Source: Bisbaumannia sp015645095 (GTDB lineage: Bacteria; Pseudomonadota; Gammaproteobacteria; Pseudomonadales; Halomonadaceae). From it: a stretch of 64,000 nt of DNA. Both the position numbers and the translations under genes were made by a program. The notes beneath the pieces were generated by a model. That model had not been told where the DNA came from. It did not search any database and was given only the letters and a program-made list of their open reading frames with translations. This document shows positions 24,279-33,052 of the stretch, piece by piece. Numbering within the stretch: the first letter of the stretch is position 1; every line of letters starts with the position of its first letter. The stretch lies in contig CP141893.1 of assembly GCA_036871055.1 (NCBI GenBank), positions 1,364,001 to 1,428,000 on the forward strand. The letters run 5' to 3'.

Positions 24279-25040
24279 CTAGGGCTTGAGTCGGTAGCCG
24301 GTGCGGAAGATCCAGTTGACCAGGGCGATACCGATGACCAGGAAGGCGAAGATCATCGCCAGGCTGGCGGCGAGACTGACATCGCCGATGCCGTAGAAGC
24401 TCCAGCGGAAGCCGCTGACCAGGTAGACCACCGGGTTGAAGAGGGTCACCGCCTGCCAGAAGGGCGGCAGCATCTCCAGGGCGTAGAAGGTACCGCCGAG
24501 GAAGGTCAGGGGGGTGATGATCAGCAGGGGCACCAGCTGCAGCTGCTCGAAGCCGTCGGCCCAGATGCCGATGATAAAGCCCAGCAGGCTGAAGGTGACG
24601 GCGGTCAGCACCAGGAAGAAGAGCATCCACAGCGGGTGGGCGATCTCCAGGGGCACGAAGAGGCTGGCGGTGGCCAGGGCGATCAGCCCCAGGGCCACCG
24701 CCTTGGTGGCCGCCGCCCCCACATAGCCGATGACGATCTCGGCGTAGGAGACCGGTGCCGAGAGCAGTTCGTAGATGGAGCCGGAGAAGCGCGGGAAGAA
24801 GATGCCGAAGGAAGCGGTGGCCACGCTCTGGGTCAGCAGCATCAGCATGATCAGCCCCGGCACGATAAAGGCGCCATAGCTGACGCCTTCCACCTCGCTG
24901 ATGCGGGTGCCGATGGCGGCGCCGAAGACCACGAAATAAAGCGAAGTGGAGATCACCGGCGAGACGATGCTCTGCAGCATGGTGCGCTTGGTGCGGGCGA
25001 GTTCGGCCAGGTAGAGGGTACGGACGGCCTTGAGGTTCAT
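24279..25040 (-). CDS. yadH: ABC-2 type transporter permease, YadH-like
   Basis: 253 residues with six predicted membrane helices, the layout of ABC-2 exporters. Recognisable blocks are RTMLQSIVSPVISTSLYFVVFG at the first helix (residues about 17-38), SGSIYELLSAPVSYAEIVIGY and LTFLGGTFYALEMLPPFWQ. These match the YadH/NodJ group. The upstream gene encodes its ATPase. The exported substrate of YadGH is not established. The start ATG at 25040 follows the ATPase gene by about 50 bp in the same operon. Confidence 0.85.
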   Translation of the reverse strand: MNLKAVRTLYLAELARTKRTMLQSIVSPVISTSLYFVVFGAAIGTRISEVEGVSYGAFIVPGLIMLMLLTQSVATASFGIFFPRFSGSIYELLSAPVSYAEIVIGYVGAAATKAVALGLIALATASLFVPLEIAHPLWMLFFLVLTAVTFSLLGFIIGIWADGFEQLQLVPLLIITPLTFLGGTFYALEMLPPFWQAVTLFNPVVYLVSGFRWSFYGIGDVSLAASLAMIFAFLVIGIALVNWIFRTGYRLKP

Positions 25041-25091
25041 AAGCGGATATCCTGGGTCCGGAAAGACGGCGTCGAGGGGTGGGCGGGGGGC

Positions 25092-26078
25092 TTATCGGCT
25101 TGGCTCGGTCTCCTGGACCAGGCTGACGAAAATATCCTCCAGGGAGCTCTGTCGGGTATGCAGGTCGCTGTAGCGGATGCCCGCTTCCTTGAGAGCGCCG
25201 AGCAGTTCGGCGATCCCCGAGCCTTCGCCGTTGTTCGCGGCGCTGTCGTAGCGATAGATCAGTGCATACCCCTCTTCGGACAGTGTCAGGTGGTAGGGGG
25301 CCAGGGCCTCGGGTACCGCGGCGAGCGGTGCCTTGAGCTGCAGCGTCAGTTCCTTGCGACCCAGTTGGCGCATCAGCGCCTGCTTCTCCTTGACCAGCAC
25401 CAGCTCACCGCGGCGGATGACCCCGATGCGATCGGCCATCTCCTCGGCCTCCTCGATATAGTGGGTGGTGAGGATGATGGTGACGCCTTCGTCGCGCAGG
25501 TCACGGACGATCTGCCACATCTCGCGGCGTAGCTCCACGTCGACCCCGGCGGTGGGCTCGTCGAGGAACAGCACCTGGGGCTGGTGGGAGAGCGCCTTGG
25601 CGATCAGCACCCGGCGTTTCATGCCCCCGGAAAGGGTCATCAGGCGGTTGTCGCGCTTCTCCCACAGGGTCAGGGCGCGCAGGATGCGCTCCAGGTAGGC
25701 ATCGTCCCTGGGCTTGCCGAACAGGCCGCGGCTGAAACTCACCGTGTCCCACACCGTGGAGAAGGCCTCGCTGGTGAGTTCCTGGGGCACCAGGCCGATC
25801 AGCGCTCGGGCCGCCCGGTAGTCGGTGACGTTGTCATGACCGTCCACGCTGACCGTGCCGCCGCTGGCGTTGACCAGGCCGCAGATAATGCTGATCAGCG
25901 TCGTCTTGCCGGCGCCATTGGGGCCCAGCAGGGCGAAGATCTCGCCGCGATTGATGGTCAGGCTCACTTCCTGAAGGGCCTGGAAGCCACCCCGATAGGT
26001 CTTCGAGACGCCCTCGACGCGGATCATGGGCGTGCCCAGGGCGGCAGGGGTGGGGCTTGGCGCGAAGGCGGTGGTCAT
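25092..26078 (-). CDS. yadG: ABC exporter ATP-binding protein, YadG-like
   Basis: 328 residues. Walker A LLGPNGAGKTT (about 50-60), Q-loop LVPQEL, signature LSGGMKRR, Walker B VLFLDEPTAGVD and switch His in TTHYIEEAEE are intact. The DEPTAGVDVELRREMW block is like E. coli YadG. The C-terminal extension of about 80 residues is also as in YadG. It energises the YadH-like permease encoded downstream. The ATG at 26078 has AAGGA upstream; residues 1-18 before the domain are extra relative to YadG, so a slightly later start (PMIRVEGV, about residue 18) is possible. Confidence 0.88.
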   Translation of the reverse strand: MTTAFAPSPTPAALGTPMIRVEGVSKTYRGGFQALQEVSLTINRGEIFALLGPNGAGKTTLISIICGLVNASGGTVSVDGHDNVTDYRAARALIGLVPQELTSEAFSTVWDTVSFSRGLFGKPRDDAYLERILRALTLWEKRDNRLMTLSGGMKRRVLIAKALSHQPQVLFLDEPTAGVDVELRREMWQIVRDLRDEGVTIILTTHYIEEAEEMADRIGVIRRGELVLVKEKQALMRQLGRKELTLQLKAPLAAVPEALAPYHLTLSEEGYALIYRYDSAANNGEGSGIAELLGALKEAGIRYSDLHTRQSSLEDIFVSLVQETEPSR

Positions 26079-26144
26079 GGGCTGTCCTTGTCAGCGGGCC
26101 GGATCGTGTCAGGCGGCGTCGGGCGAGGCGCGGTCGAAATGACG

Positions 26145-26171
26145 AAGGCCGCGACGACTCGCCGCGGCCTT
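26145..26171 (-). terminator. Hairpin terminator after ppiC
   Basis: Perfect 9-bp arms AAGGCCGCG (26145-26153) and CGCGGCCTT (26163-26171) with a 9-nt loop, 36 bp beyond the ppiC stop. The tract after the stem on the minus strand has only a short T run, so termination strength is uncertain. Confidence 0.6.
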
Positions 26172-26206
26172 CTCGTTGGCGCCGAGGCGCCGGTTACCGG
26201 AGGAAA

Positions 26207-26485
26207 TCAGCTGCGGCTGGTGACTTCCAGCAGATGGTAACCGAACTGGGTCTTCACCGGGCCGAGCACGGTGTTGAGCTCACCGGAGAACACCACCTTG
26301 TCGAATTCCGGGACCATCTGGCCGGGGCCGAAGGCGCCCAGGTCACCGCCCTGACGGCCGGAGGGGCAGCTGGAGTGCTCGCGAGCCACCTCGGCGAAGT
26401 CACGACCGCCTTCGATCTCGGCCTTCAGGGCCAGACACTTCTCTTCACTCTCTACCAGAATATGACGCGCGGTTGCCCTGGCCAT
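26207..26485 (-). CDS. ppiC: Peptidyl-prolyl cis-trans isomerase C (parvulin)
   Basis: 92 residues, a single parvulin domain with no signal peptide, as in E. coli PpiC (93 residues). ARHILVESEEKC, GRDFAEVAREHSSCPSGRQGGDLG and QFGYHLLEVTSR are the family blocks. It catalyses proline isomerisation during folding in the cytoplasm. Monocistronic, with hairpins at 26145-26171 downstream and 26588-26627 upstream. The ATG is preceded by GAGTGA-type weak Shine-Dalgarno sequence (GGAGTGA region). Confidence 0.93.
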   Translation of the reverse strand: MARATARHILVESEEKCLALKAEIEGGRDFAEVAREHSSCPSGRQGGDLGAFGPGQMVPEFDKVVFSGELNTVLGPVKTQFGYHLLEVTSRS

Positions 26486-26587
26486 AATTCACTCCTCGAT
26501 GGGTGGCTATCGGGCCGGCCAGATGGCCAGCCGGGTTCTCGGCCGAGGATAGCATGCCCGGCGTGGGTGAGGCAGCCAGGGAGAAGA

Positions 26588-26627
26588 CGACAAGGCCGGA
26601 TCGGGTTTCCCCGGTCCGGCCTTGTCG
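26588..26627 (-). terminator. Long hairpin after the glutathione transferase gene
   Basis: Perfect 13-bp arms (26588-26600 and 26615-26627) with an inner CGGG/CCCG pairing. On the minus strand it is followed by TCTTCTCCC. It lies 33 bp beyond the transferase stop and separates it from ppiC. Confidence 0.65.
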
Positions 26628-26659
26628 ATGCGCCGGCGTTCCTTCGAGCACCCGGTCGG

Positions 26660-27298
26660 TCAGGCCTCGGCACCGGGCAGCGGGTACTTGGCCATCGCCG
26701 CCTCGATCTGTTCCATGCTGTGGCGATGCGCGGGCCGTTGCGCCAGGGCCTGCCAGTAGTGCTCGAACTCGGGGCGCCGATCGATGGTGCCGAACTGCAT
26801 GCCCCAGCCGATATGGGAGCCCACGTAGACGTCCGCTGCCGAGAAGCGCTCACCGGCGAGGTAGCGCCGCCCCCGAAGCGCGTCGGCCAGCACGTCCAGC
26901 ACCGTGGCGAGGCGCCCACAGCCCAGTTGCATCTCCTGGTCGGCGCTCATCTCCACCCCGCAGGCCTGCAGTCCGATGGCGGCCTCCAGGGGGCCGGCGG
27001 CGAAGAACAGCCAGCGGTAGTAGGTGCCCCGCTCGGCGGGCTGAGGGGCCAGGCCGGCCTCGGGAAAGGCGTCGGCCAGATAGGCGCAGATCGCCGCCGC
27101 CTCGGTGACCACCACCTCGCCATGGCGGATGGCCGGCACCTTGCCCATCGGATTGATGGCCAGGTAGTCGGGGGCCTTCATCGACTTGCCGTATTCCAGG
27201 TATTCCACCCGATAGGGGGCCCCGATCTCTTCCAACATCCAGTGCACGATGCCGCCACGCGAGTAAGGGTTGGTGTAGAGGATGAGTTCCCGTTCCAT
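26660..27298 (-). CDS. Glutathione S-transferase family protein
   Basis: 212 residues. An N-terminal thioredoxin-like domain (1-80: ELILYTNPYSRGGIVHWMLEE, with NPMGKVPAIRHG and the glutathione-binding TEAAAICAYLAD) precedes the all-helical C-terminal domain (FSAADVYVGSHIGWG with the N-capping Ser/Asp motif). It probably conjugates or reduces with glutathione in the cytoplasm; the substrate is unknown. The ATG at 27298 has AGGAG 8 bp upstream; an in-frame start at 27421 would add 41 low-quality residues. Single gene with a strong hairpin downstream. Confidence 0.88.
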   Translation of the reverse strand: MERELILYTNPYSRGGIVHWMLEEIGAPYRVEYLEYGKSMKAPDYLAINPMGKVPAIRHGEVVVTEAAAICAYLADAFPEAGLAPQPAERGTYYRWLFFAAGPLEAAIGLQACGVEMSADQEMQLGCGRLATVLDVLADALRGRRYLAGERFSAADVYVGSHIGWGMQFGTIDRRPEFEHYWQALAQRPAHRHSMEQIEAAMAKYPLPGAEA

Positions 27299-27567
27299 GT
27301 TGCGCTCCTGAGTTCCATTGGGGGGACTCTCAGCATAAGCGAGATGGCCGATAAGTCTTGTCGGCGGTGTGCGCTTGCGTCGGGGGGAGGGAGGGTCGCC
27401 GGCCATTCCCGGGCAGCACATGGCGATCGAGACTCCATTAGCCGGTAGAGGTATCGCTGCACCTTAGCCCCTTCGCCCACCTGGCGAAACCGCCGGTGGG
27501 CCCTGCCCGCCCGGTTTCACGCTATCTTGAGGGCAGGTCGTTCCCGGCCATGACTCAGGGAGGCAGC

Positions 27568-28098
27568 ATGAACAGACGGACGATTCGAGTGGGCCTGGGC
27601 CGATGGGGCCTGGCGGTAGCCCTGGGCGTGGGAGTGAGCCTGGCCCCGCCGGCCCTGGCCGAGGCCGAGATGGCCGGGGAGCTGGATGGCGAGGCGCGCC
27701 AGTGGCATATCCTGCGCCATGGCGACGATTCCAATGCCAGTTTTACCGACCTGGGCGGTCTCTATGTCGTCGACCTGGTGGGCTTCGTTGATCCCGACGC
27801 CTGGCGCACCCAGGAGGCGCTGAGCATCAGTTTCACCCTGATGGGCGGGGAGGTCACCGAGTTCGATGTGGTGCACCTGATCGGTCACTCGCCACTGCCG
27901 CCGGTTTACACCTCCGAGGCGGCGGAGCTTACCCTGACCCTGGAGGCCTTCGAGGTCCAGGGGCCGGTGGCCCGGGTGGCCGGCCGGGTGGCCGGTACCC
28001 TGGCCCTGCAGCGGCACCTGGGCGAGCCCCCCAGCCTGGAAGAGGGCATCGCCATCGATGTGCGTTTCGAGGCCGAGGCGGAGCGGGTCGAGTTCTAG
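27568..28098 (+). CDS. Exported protein of unknown function
   Basis: 176 residues with a signal peptide (ALGVGVSLAPPALAEAE). The mature part alternates short beta strands: LDGEARQWHILRHGDDSNASF, ALSISFTLMGGEVTEF and VAGRVAGTLALQRHLG, suggesting a beta-sandwich. I do not recognise the family. GGGAGG lies 6 bp upstream of the ATG at 27568. A single gene converging with the SDR gene 19 bp away. Confidence 0.7.
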   Translation: MNRRTIRVGLGRWGLAVALGVGVSLAPPALAEAEMAGELDGEARQWHILRHGDDSNASFTDLGGLYVVDLVGFVDPDAWRTQEALSISFTLMGGEVTEFDVVHLIGHSPLPPVYTSEAAELTLTLEAFEVQGPVARVAGRVAGTLALQRHLGEPPSLEEGIAIDVRFEAEAERVEF

Positions 28099-28117
28099 CT
28101 TCTGGGCCCGTTTGCGG

Positions 28118-28981
28118 TTACTGGCGCTCGTCCCGGGTCGAGCGCAGCAGCACCCGGTCCATGCCGCGGCTGCTCAGCAGGCGCTTGAGGGCGGCGAACA
28201 GGTGCGTCGGCAGGGTCACCGCATAGCGGGGCCGGGGGCGGCGACTCTCCAGGGCATGCACCAGCTTGGCGATCACCGCCTCGGGGCCCAGGGTGAAGGG
28301 GGCCTTGCCATCCTGGCTGGCCAGGCGCGCTTCCACGTGGCGGTAGGTCTCGGCATGGGCGCTGTGGACCCGGTCGATATGGGCATGGAAGGCGCGGCGG
28401 GCGTTCTCCCGGAAGCGGCTGGTGATGGGGCCGGGCTGGATCAGGCTGACCTGGATGCCGCTGCCGACGAGTTCCTGGCGCAGGGTGTCTGTGAGCCCCT
28501 CCAGGGCGAACTTGGAGCAGACATAGGCGCCGCGATAGGGCAGGGCGGCGAAGCCCAGTACCGAGCTGTTCTGGACGATGCGCCCGTGGCCCTGGGCGCG
28601 CATGGCGGGAATTACCCGGCAGGTCAGCTCGTGGGTGCCCAGCAGGTTGGTCTCCAACTGGGCGCGCAGGGTGTCTCGGTCGAGATCCTCCACCGCCCCG
28701 GGCTGGCCATAGGCGCCGTTATTGAAGAGGCCGTCCAGGCGTCCGCCGGTGCGTTCCAGCACCTCGCCCACCGCCGCCTCGATGGAGGCGCTATCGTCCA
28801 GGTCCAGGGGCAGGGCCTCCAGGCCCTCCGCCGCGAGCCGGGCCACATCCGCCTCGCGGCGGGCCGTGGCGAAGACCCGCCAGCCCCGGGCCTGGAGGGC
28901 ATGGGCGGCGGCGTGGCCGATGCCACTGGAACAACCGGTGATAAGCAGGCTCCGTGGAGCCCCTTCCTGGCGCGCTGACAA
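28118..28981 (-). CDS. Short-chain dehydrogenase/reductase (SDR)
   Basis: 287 residues with the classical SDR pattern: cofactor site TGCSSGIG (about 15-22), LFNNGAYG, catalytic Ser in NSSVLGFAALP, YxxxK as YVCSKFALEG, and PGPITSRF. The Arg after the second strand (ATARRE) suggests NADPH. It is cytoplasmic; the substrate is unknown. The start appears to be TTG at 28981 with GAGGAG about 10 bases upstream; no ATG or GTG exists before the cofactor-binding strand. The divergent TRAP operon starts 247 bp away across an AT-rich patch. Confidence 0.85.
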   Translation of the reverse strand: MSARQEGAPRSLLITGCSSGIGHAAAHALQARGWRVFATARREADVARLAAEGLEALPLDLDDSASIEAAVGEVLERTGGRLDGLFNNGAYGQPGAVEDLDRDTLRAQLETNLLGTHELTCRVIPAMRAQGHGRIVQNSSVLGFAALPYRGAYVCSKFALEGLTDTLRQELVGSGIQVSLIQPGPITSRFRENARRAFHAHIDRVHSAHAETYRHVEARLASQDGKAPFTLGPEAVIAKLVHALESRRPRPRYAVTLPTHLFAALKRLLSSRGMDRVLLRSTRDERQ

Positions 28982-29228
28982 AGTGATGTTCTCCTCGATG
29001 CGCTGTGCGGGTCATGGGCCGCACTCTGACGCCCCGGACGCTTCCGGGCAAGTATCGGTGTCCCGGCCTCCCCGGTTTGGCCAGAGCGTATAGAATAATT
29101 AGTGGTCGCACGGCGATTGTTCCCTGCCATCGGCGCCCCGAGCCGTCGCCGGACCCCGTGTCCGCTGGTGCGACCCGGCCCGGGGGCGCGAGTGCCAAAT
29201 TCCTATGCCACATAGGGGGGAGGCCGTC

Positions 29229-30179
29229 ATGAAGAAATTTATCCTGGGATGCCTGGTCCTGGCGTTAGGCCTGGCGACGGCGCTGGCGGTTCATGCCCAG
29301 CGCCAGTTCCTGACCATCGGTACCGCCAGCGTGGTGGGCATCTACTATCCCGTGGGCGGTGCCACGGGGCAGATCATCAACCAGGCGGACGTGGGGCTGC
29401 GGGCCACGGTGGAGGCCACCGGCGGTTCCGCCTTCAACGCCCGGGCCCTGGCCGCCGGCGAGCTCGACCTGGCCATTGCCCAGTCCGACGTGATCTACCA
29501 GGCCTACCACGGCGAGGCGGGTTTCGAGGGCGAAGCGGTGGAGCAACTGCGCACCGTGATGGGCCTGCATGCCGAGCCGCTGCACCTGGTCTGTTCCCGG
29601 GAGTCCGGGGTCGCCAATGTGCGCGATATCGCCGGCAAGCGGGTCAATATCGGCAATCCCGGTTCCGGCATCCGCTTCACCGTGGAGCAAGCCCTGCGGG
29701 CGCTGGAGATCGACCTGGACGACTTCGAACCCTTCAGCCTGACCGCCCCCGAAGGCGTCGATTTCCTGCGTGATCGCCGCGTCGACTGCTTCTTCTACAC
29801 CATCGGCATCGGTGGCGCCGCCCTGCAGGACATCAGCACCACCCAGGACGTGGTCTTCGTGCCCATGGACGATGCGGTGTTCGAGACCCTGGTGGAGGAG
29901 TTCCCCTACTTCGCCTTCACCGAGGTGCCCGCCGGTACCTATCGCGGCCAGGAGGAGGACATCACCCTGTTCGGGGTCAAGGCGCTGTTCGTCACCACCA
30001 CCGACCTGGACGAGGAAGTGGTCTACCAGGTGACCAAGGCGGTGCTCGACAACCTCGAGACCTTCACCCGGATCCATCCGGCCCTCAACTTCCTCACCGC
30101 GGAGGACTTCCTGAGCGGCCTGGGTGCCCCGCTGCATCCCGGGGCCGAGCGTGCCTATCAGGAGGCCGGCTTACTCTAG
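29229..30179 (+). CDS. TAXI family TRAP transporter solute-binding protein
   Basis: 316 residues. Signal peptide ending near LAVHAQR, then LTIGTASVVGIYYPVGGATGQ, the N-terminal block of the TAXI (TRAP-associated extracytoplasmic) family; RATVEATGGSAFNARALAAGELDLAIAQSD is also typical. It binds a small organic acid or amino acid in the periplasm and passes it to the membrane subunit encoded next. The ligand is not predictable. RBS GGGAGG lies 6 bp before the ATG at 29229. A hairpin follows its stop codon directly and may set the high binding-protein to permease ratio. Confidence 0.9.
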   Translation: MKKFILGCLVLALGLATALAVHAQRQFLTIGTASVVGIYYPVGGATGQIINQADVGLRATVEATGGSAFNARALAAGELDLAIAQSDVIYQAYHGEAGFEGEAVEQLRTVMGLHAEPLHLVCSRESGVANVRDIAGKRVNIGNPGSGIRFTVEQALRALEIDLDDFEPFSLTAPEGVDFLRDRRVDCFFYTIGIGGAALQDISTTQDVVFVPMDDAVFETLVEEFPYFAFTEVPAGTYRGQEEDITLFGVKALFVTTTDLDEEVVYQVTKAVLDNLETFTRIHPALNFLTAEDFLSGLGAPLHPGAERAYQEAGLL

Positions 30180-30203
30180 GTGACCCTCGGGGCCGGGGTC
30201 ACC
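30179..30203 (+). other. Intercistronic hairpin in the TAXI-TRAP operon
   Basis: Arms GGTGACCC (30179-30186) and GGGTCACC (30196-30203) begin at the last base of the binding-protein stop codon. No T tract follows. Placed between binding-protein and permease genes, it probably stabilises the upstream mRNA end. Confidence 0.5.
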
Positions 30204-30235
30204 CGGTCCCGAGCTTTCGACGCTGAGGTCGCGCC

Positions 30236-32527
30236 ATGGTCGAGCCGACGCCCCCCTCGGTGGCCGATGCCGAGGCCGCCCGCGAGGCGCGCCGCCTGGT
30301 CGAGACGTTCGAGACCGGTGCCCGGCAGCCCAGCGGGGTCCTGCTGTGGGTGATCGTCGGCCTGACCCTGGGCTGGTCGCTGTTCCAGCTCGGGGTGGCC
30401 AGCGTGCTGGCGGTGGACGTGGTCATCCAGCGGGCGGTGCACGTCTTCTGCGGCATCACCCTGGCCTTCCTGGTCTTTCCGGCGATTCGCGGTCACCGGC
30501 GTCCGGGGATCTTCCAGCTGGCGGTGCTGGGAGGGCTCAGTCTCGGCGTCGGCTATGCGGCGGTGCGCCTGGTGGGGGAGGTCACGCCGCTATCGCCGCC
30601 CCATTGGCTGGCACTCGGCGTGGGGCTCGCCCTGTGCGTGGCGGTACTGGCCTCCCTGCGGCTCGAGCAGATCCAGCGGATTCCCTGGTTCGACCTGCTG
30701 TTCGCCCTGCTGGCCGGGGCCGGCGCCCTCTATCTGGTGGTCGACTACCAGGGCCTGCAGGCCCGCCAGGGGCTGGCGATCAGTCGCGAGATCTGGATCG
30801 GCCTGCTGTTCATGCTGCTGCTGCTGGAGGCGACCCGGCGCAGCCTGGGGCCGGCGCTGGCGGTGATCGCCGGGCTCTTCTTCGTCTACCAGCTCACCGG
30901 TCCCCGGGGCGCCATGCCCTGGTTGGCGGAGTGGATGCCAGATCTGTTGGCGCATCGCGGCGCCAGCCTGCAGCGCGCCATCAGCCAGCAGTATGTCACC
31001 ACCGAGGGGATCTTCGGGGTGCCGGTAGGGGTCTCCACCGCCTTCGTCTTCCTCTTCGTGCTGTTCGGCTCCATGCTCGACAAGGCCGGGGCGGGCAAGT
31101 ACTTCATCGACGTGGCCAACTCCTTCCTCGGCCACCTGCGGGGTGGGCCGGCCAAGGCGGCAGTGGTGGCCTCGGGGATGACCGGCATGGTCTCCGGCTC
31201 GTCCCTGGCCAATGTGGTCACCACCGGTACCTTCACCATCCCCTTGATGAAGCGCACCGGTTACCCGGCCCACAAGGCGGGGGCCTGCGAGGTGGCGGTT
31301 TCCACCAACGGCCAGCTGATGCCGCCGGTGATGGGGGCGGCGGCCTTTATCATCGCCGAGTTCGTCGGTGTGCCCTATATCGAGGTGATCCGCGCCGCGG
31401 CCATTCCCGCCTTCGTGGCCTACTTCGCGCTCTTCTACATCATGCATCTGGAGGCCCTGAAGCTGGGGCTGCATGGCATTCCGCGCCACGAGCTGCCGCC
31501 GCGCCTCAAGACCTTCGTCGGCGGCATCCATTTCCTGATCCCGGTGGCGGTGCTGGTCTACTACCTGGTGATCGAGCGGCGCACCCCGGGCTATGCGGTG
31601 ATGGTGGCGATCCTGGCGCTCGCCGTGCTGATGCTGGTGCAGGAGCCGATCAAGGCCCATTTCCAGGGGCGGCCCCTGCTGCCGGCCCTGGGCCACGGGA
31701 TGGTGACCCTCTTCCATGGCCTGCTGGCCGGGGCCCGCAATATGGTGGGCATCGCCGTGGCGGTGGCCGCCGCCGGGATCATCGTCGGCTCGGTGAGCCA
31801 AACCGGCGTGGGCCTGCGGCTCACCGAGATCATCCAGATCCTCAGTGCCGCCATGGCCTCGGGGATCGGTCTGATCACCCTGCCGGTGGTGGCCTTCTTC
31901 GGTGGTGACGTGACCGCCTTCGATACCACCACCCAGTTCGCCATCGTGCTGCTGATCACCGCCGTGGCCAGCCTGATCCTCGGCCTGGGGCTGCCCACCA
32001 CCGCCAACTACGTGGTGATGGCGACCCTCACCGCCCCGGTGATCTACCACCTGGGCAACGAGTTCGGCTTCGGCATCCCGCTGTTGGCCGCGCACCTCTT
32101 CGTGTTCTTCTTCGGCATCCTCGCCGACGACACCCCGCCGGTGGGGCTGGCCGCCTATGCCGCCGCCGGCATCGCCAGAAGCGACCCGATCCGCACCGGG
32201 GTCCAGGGTTTTATCTACGACATGCGCACCGCCATCCTGCCCTTTATGTTCATCTTCAATGTGTCGCTGCTGCAGATCGGCGTGAGCGGCTGGCTCGAGA
32301 TCCTGCATATCTTCGCCAGCGCCCTGGTGGGGATGATGGCCTTCGCTGCTGGGGTGCAGGGCTTCGTGCGCCTCAAGACCCTGCTACTCGAGCGCCTGGT
32401 GCTGCTGGCGGTGGCCTTTATGCTGATCCAGCCCAACTGGTTCACCGACATCCTCGGGGTGAGCCTCTACGGGCTGGTTTACCTCTCCCAATGGCTGCGC
32501 CAGCGCCGCCGCGCCGATGCCGACTGA
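30236..32527 (+). CDS. TRAP transporter fused permease (4TM and 12TM subunits)
   Basis: 763-residue inner-membrane protein. The first ~200 residues contain four to six helices corresponding to the small (DctQ-like) subunit; the rest is the large DctM-type permease with the conserved GMTGMVSGSSLANVVTTGTF and NGQLMPPVMGAAAFIIAEF blocks. The LGLGLPTTANYVVMATLTAP and HLFVFFFGILADDTPPVGLA segments are hallmarks of TAXI-type fused permeases. It drives sodium- or proton-coupled uptake with the binding protein encoded just upstream. GAGG precedes ATG at 30236. The operon appears to contain only these two genes. Confidence 0.93.
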   Translation: MVEPTPPSVADAEAAREARRLVETFETGARQPSGVLLWVIVGLTLGWSLFQLGVASVLAVDVVIQRAVHVFCGITLAFLVFPAIRGHRRPGIFQLAVLGGLSLGVGYAAVRLVGEVTPLSPPHWLALGVGLALCVAVLASLRLEQIQRIPWFDLLFALLAGAGALYLVVDYQGLQARQGLAISREIWIGLLFMLLLLEATRRSLGPALAVIAGLFFVYQLTGPRGAMPWLAEWMPDLLAHRGASLQRAISQQYVTTEGIFGVPVGVSTAFVFLFVLFGSMLDKAGAGKYFIDVANSFLGHLRGGPAKAAVVASGMTGMVSGSSLANVVTTGTFTIPLMKRTGYPAHKAGACEVAVSTNGQLMPPVMGAAAFIIAEFVGVPYIEVIRAAAIPAFVAYFALFYIMHLEALKLGLHGIPRHELPPRLKTFVGGIHFLIPVAVLVYYLVIERRTPGYAVMVAILALAVLMLVQEPIKAHFQGRPLLPALGHGMVTLFHGLLAGARNMVGIAVAVAAAGIIVGSVSQTGVGLRLTEIIQILSAAMASGIGLITLPVVAFFGGDVTAFDTTTQFAIVLLITAVASLILGLGLPTTANYVVMATLTAPVIYHLGNEFGFGIPLLAAHLFVFFFGILADDTPPVGLAAYAAAGIARSDPIRTGVQGFIYDMRTAILPFMFIFNVSLLQIGVSGWLEILHIFASALVGMMAFAAGVQGFVRLKTLLLERLVLLAVAFMLIQPNWFTDILGVSLYGLVYLSQWLRQRRRADAD

Positions 32528-32568
32528 GGGGCGGCCGATTCGCTGGCTGCCCTGGCTACCGAAAAAGA

Positions 32569-32597
32569 TTGACGCCGGCACGGCGGCGGGATATCTA
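32569..32597 (+). promoter_or_regulatory. Sigma-70-like promoter for the small lipoprotein
   Basis: TTGACG (32569-32574) and TATCTA (32592-32597) are separated by 17 bp, 53 bp upstream of the start codon. A small dyad CCGGCA-N3-TGCCGG lies at 32606-32620 in the transcribed leader. Confidence 0.6.
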
Positions 32598-32649
32598 GCC
32601 TTACCGGCATCGTGCCGGTTGAAAATGAGATCCCGAGGGTTCGAGAAAC

Positions 32650-32919
32650 ATGCCGCTGCGCCGCTGTTTGCCCGTCCTGCTGGTGACCGCCCTGGTCGCC
32701 GGCTGTGCCAGTACCACCATCGCCCCCCGCTATACCACCGACAACCCCGATATCCTGCGGATCGGTGGCGAACGCCCCGCCAATCCTGATCTCCGCGTCG
32801 AGAACGCCGGCTCCTTCTGCGTCGAGATCAGCGAGCGCTGGAGCGAACACGGCAGGACGCCGGACGGCCAGTCGCTGTGGGCCAAGGACACCCTGCGCAA
32901 GGTAGTGCCCTGCCCCTGA
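32650..32919 (+). CDS. Small lipoprotein of unknown function
   Basis: 89 residues with a type II signal peptide ending LVAGC (Cys19). The mature part of 71 residues has two further cysteines (SFCVEISERW and VVPCP), which might form a disulfide. No family is recognised. It has its own sigma-70-like promoter and a GAGGG Shine-Dalgarno sequence, and is followed by a hairpin in the convergent gap. Small lipoproteins of this type often have structural or stress roles, but nothing here shows which. Confidence 0.7.
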   Translation: MPLRRCLPVLLVTALVAGCASTTIAPRYTTDNPDILRIGGERPANPDLRVENAGSFCVEISERWSEHGRTPDGQSLWAKDTLRKVVPCP

Positions 32920-32947
32920 GCGTCAGGGACGCCTGCGAATCAGCGCG

Positions 32948-32968
32948 CCCGACGGCCCTGCCGTCGGG
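32948..32968. terminator. Hairpin in convergent intergenic gap
   Basis: Perfect 9-bp arms CCCGACGGC (32948-32956) and GCCGTCGGG (32960-32968) with a CCT loop, between the lipoprotein gene and the aldehyde dehydrogenase gene, which converge. There is no clear T run on either side, so it may be a bidirectional weak terminator. Confidence 0.55.
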
Positions 32969-33052
32969 AACACTGTGTTGGGCCCGGCGTCGACCCCGTG
33001 TCGATGACTCTTCCAACGGGTGATGGAGACGATTCGGCAGGGGTGAGCCGGG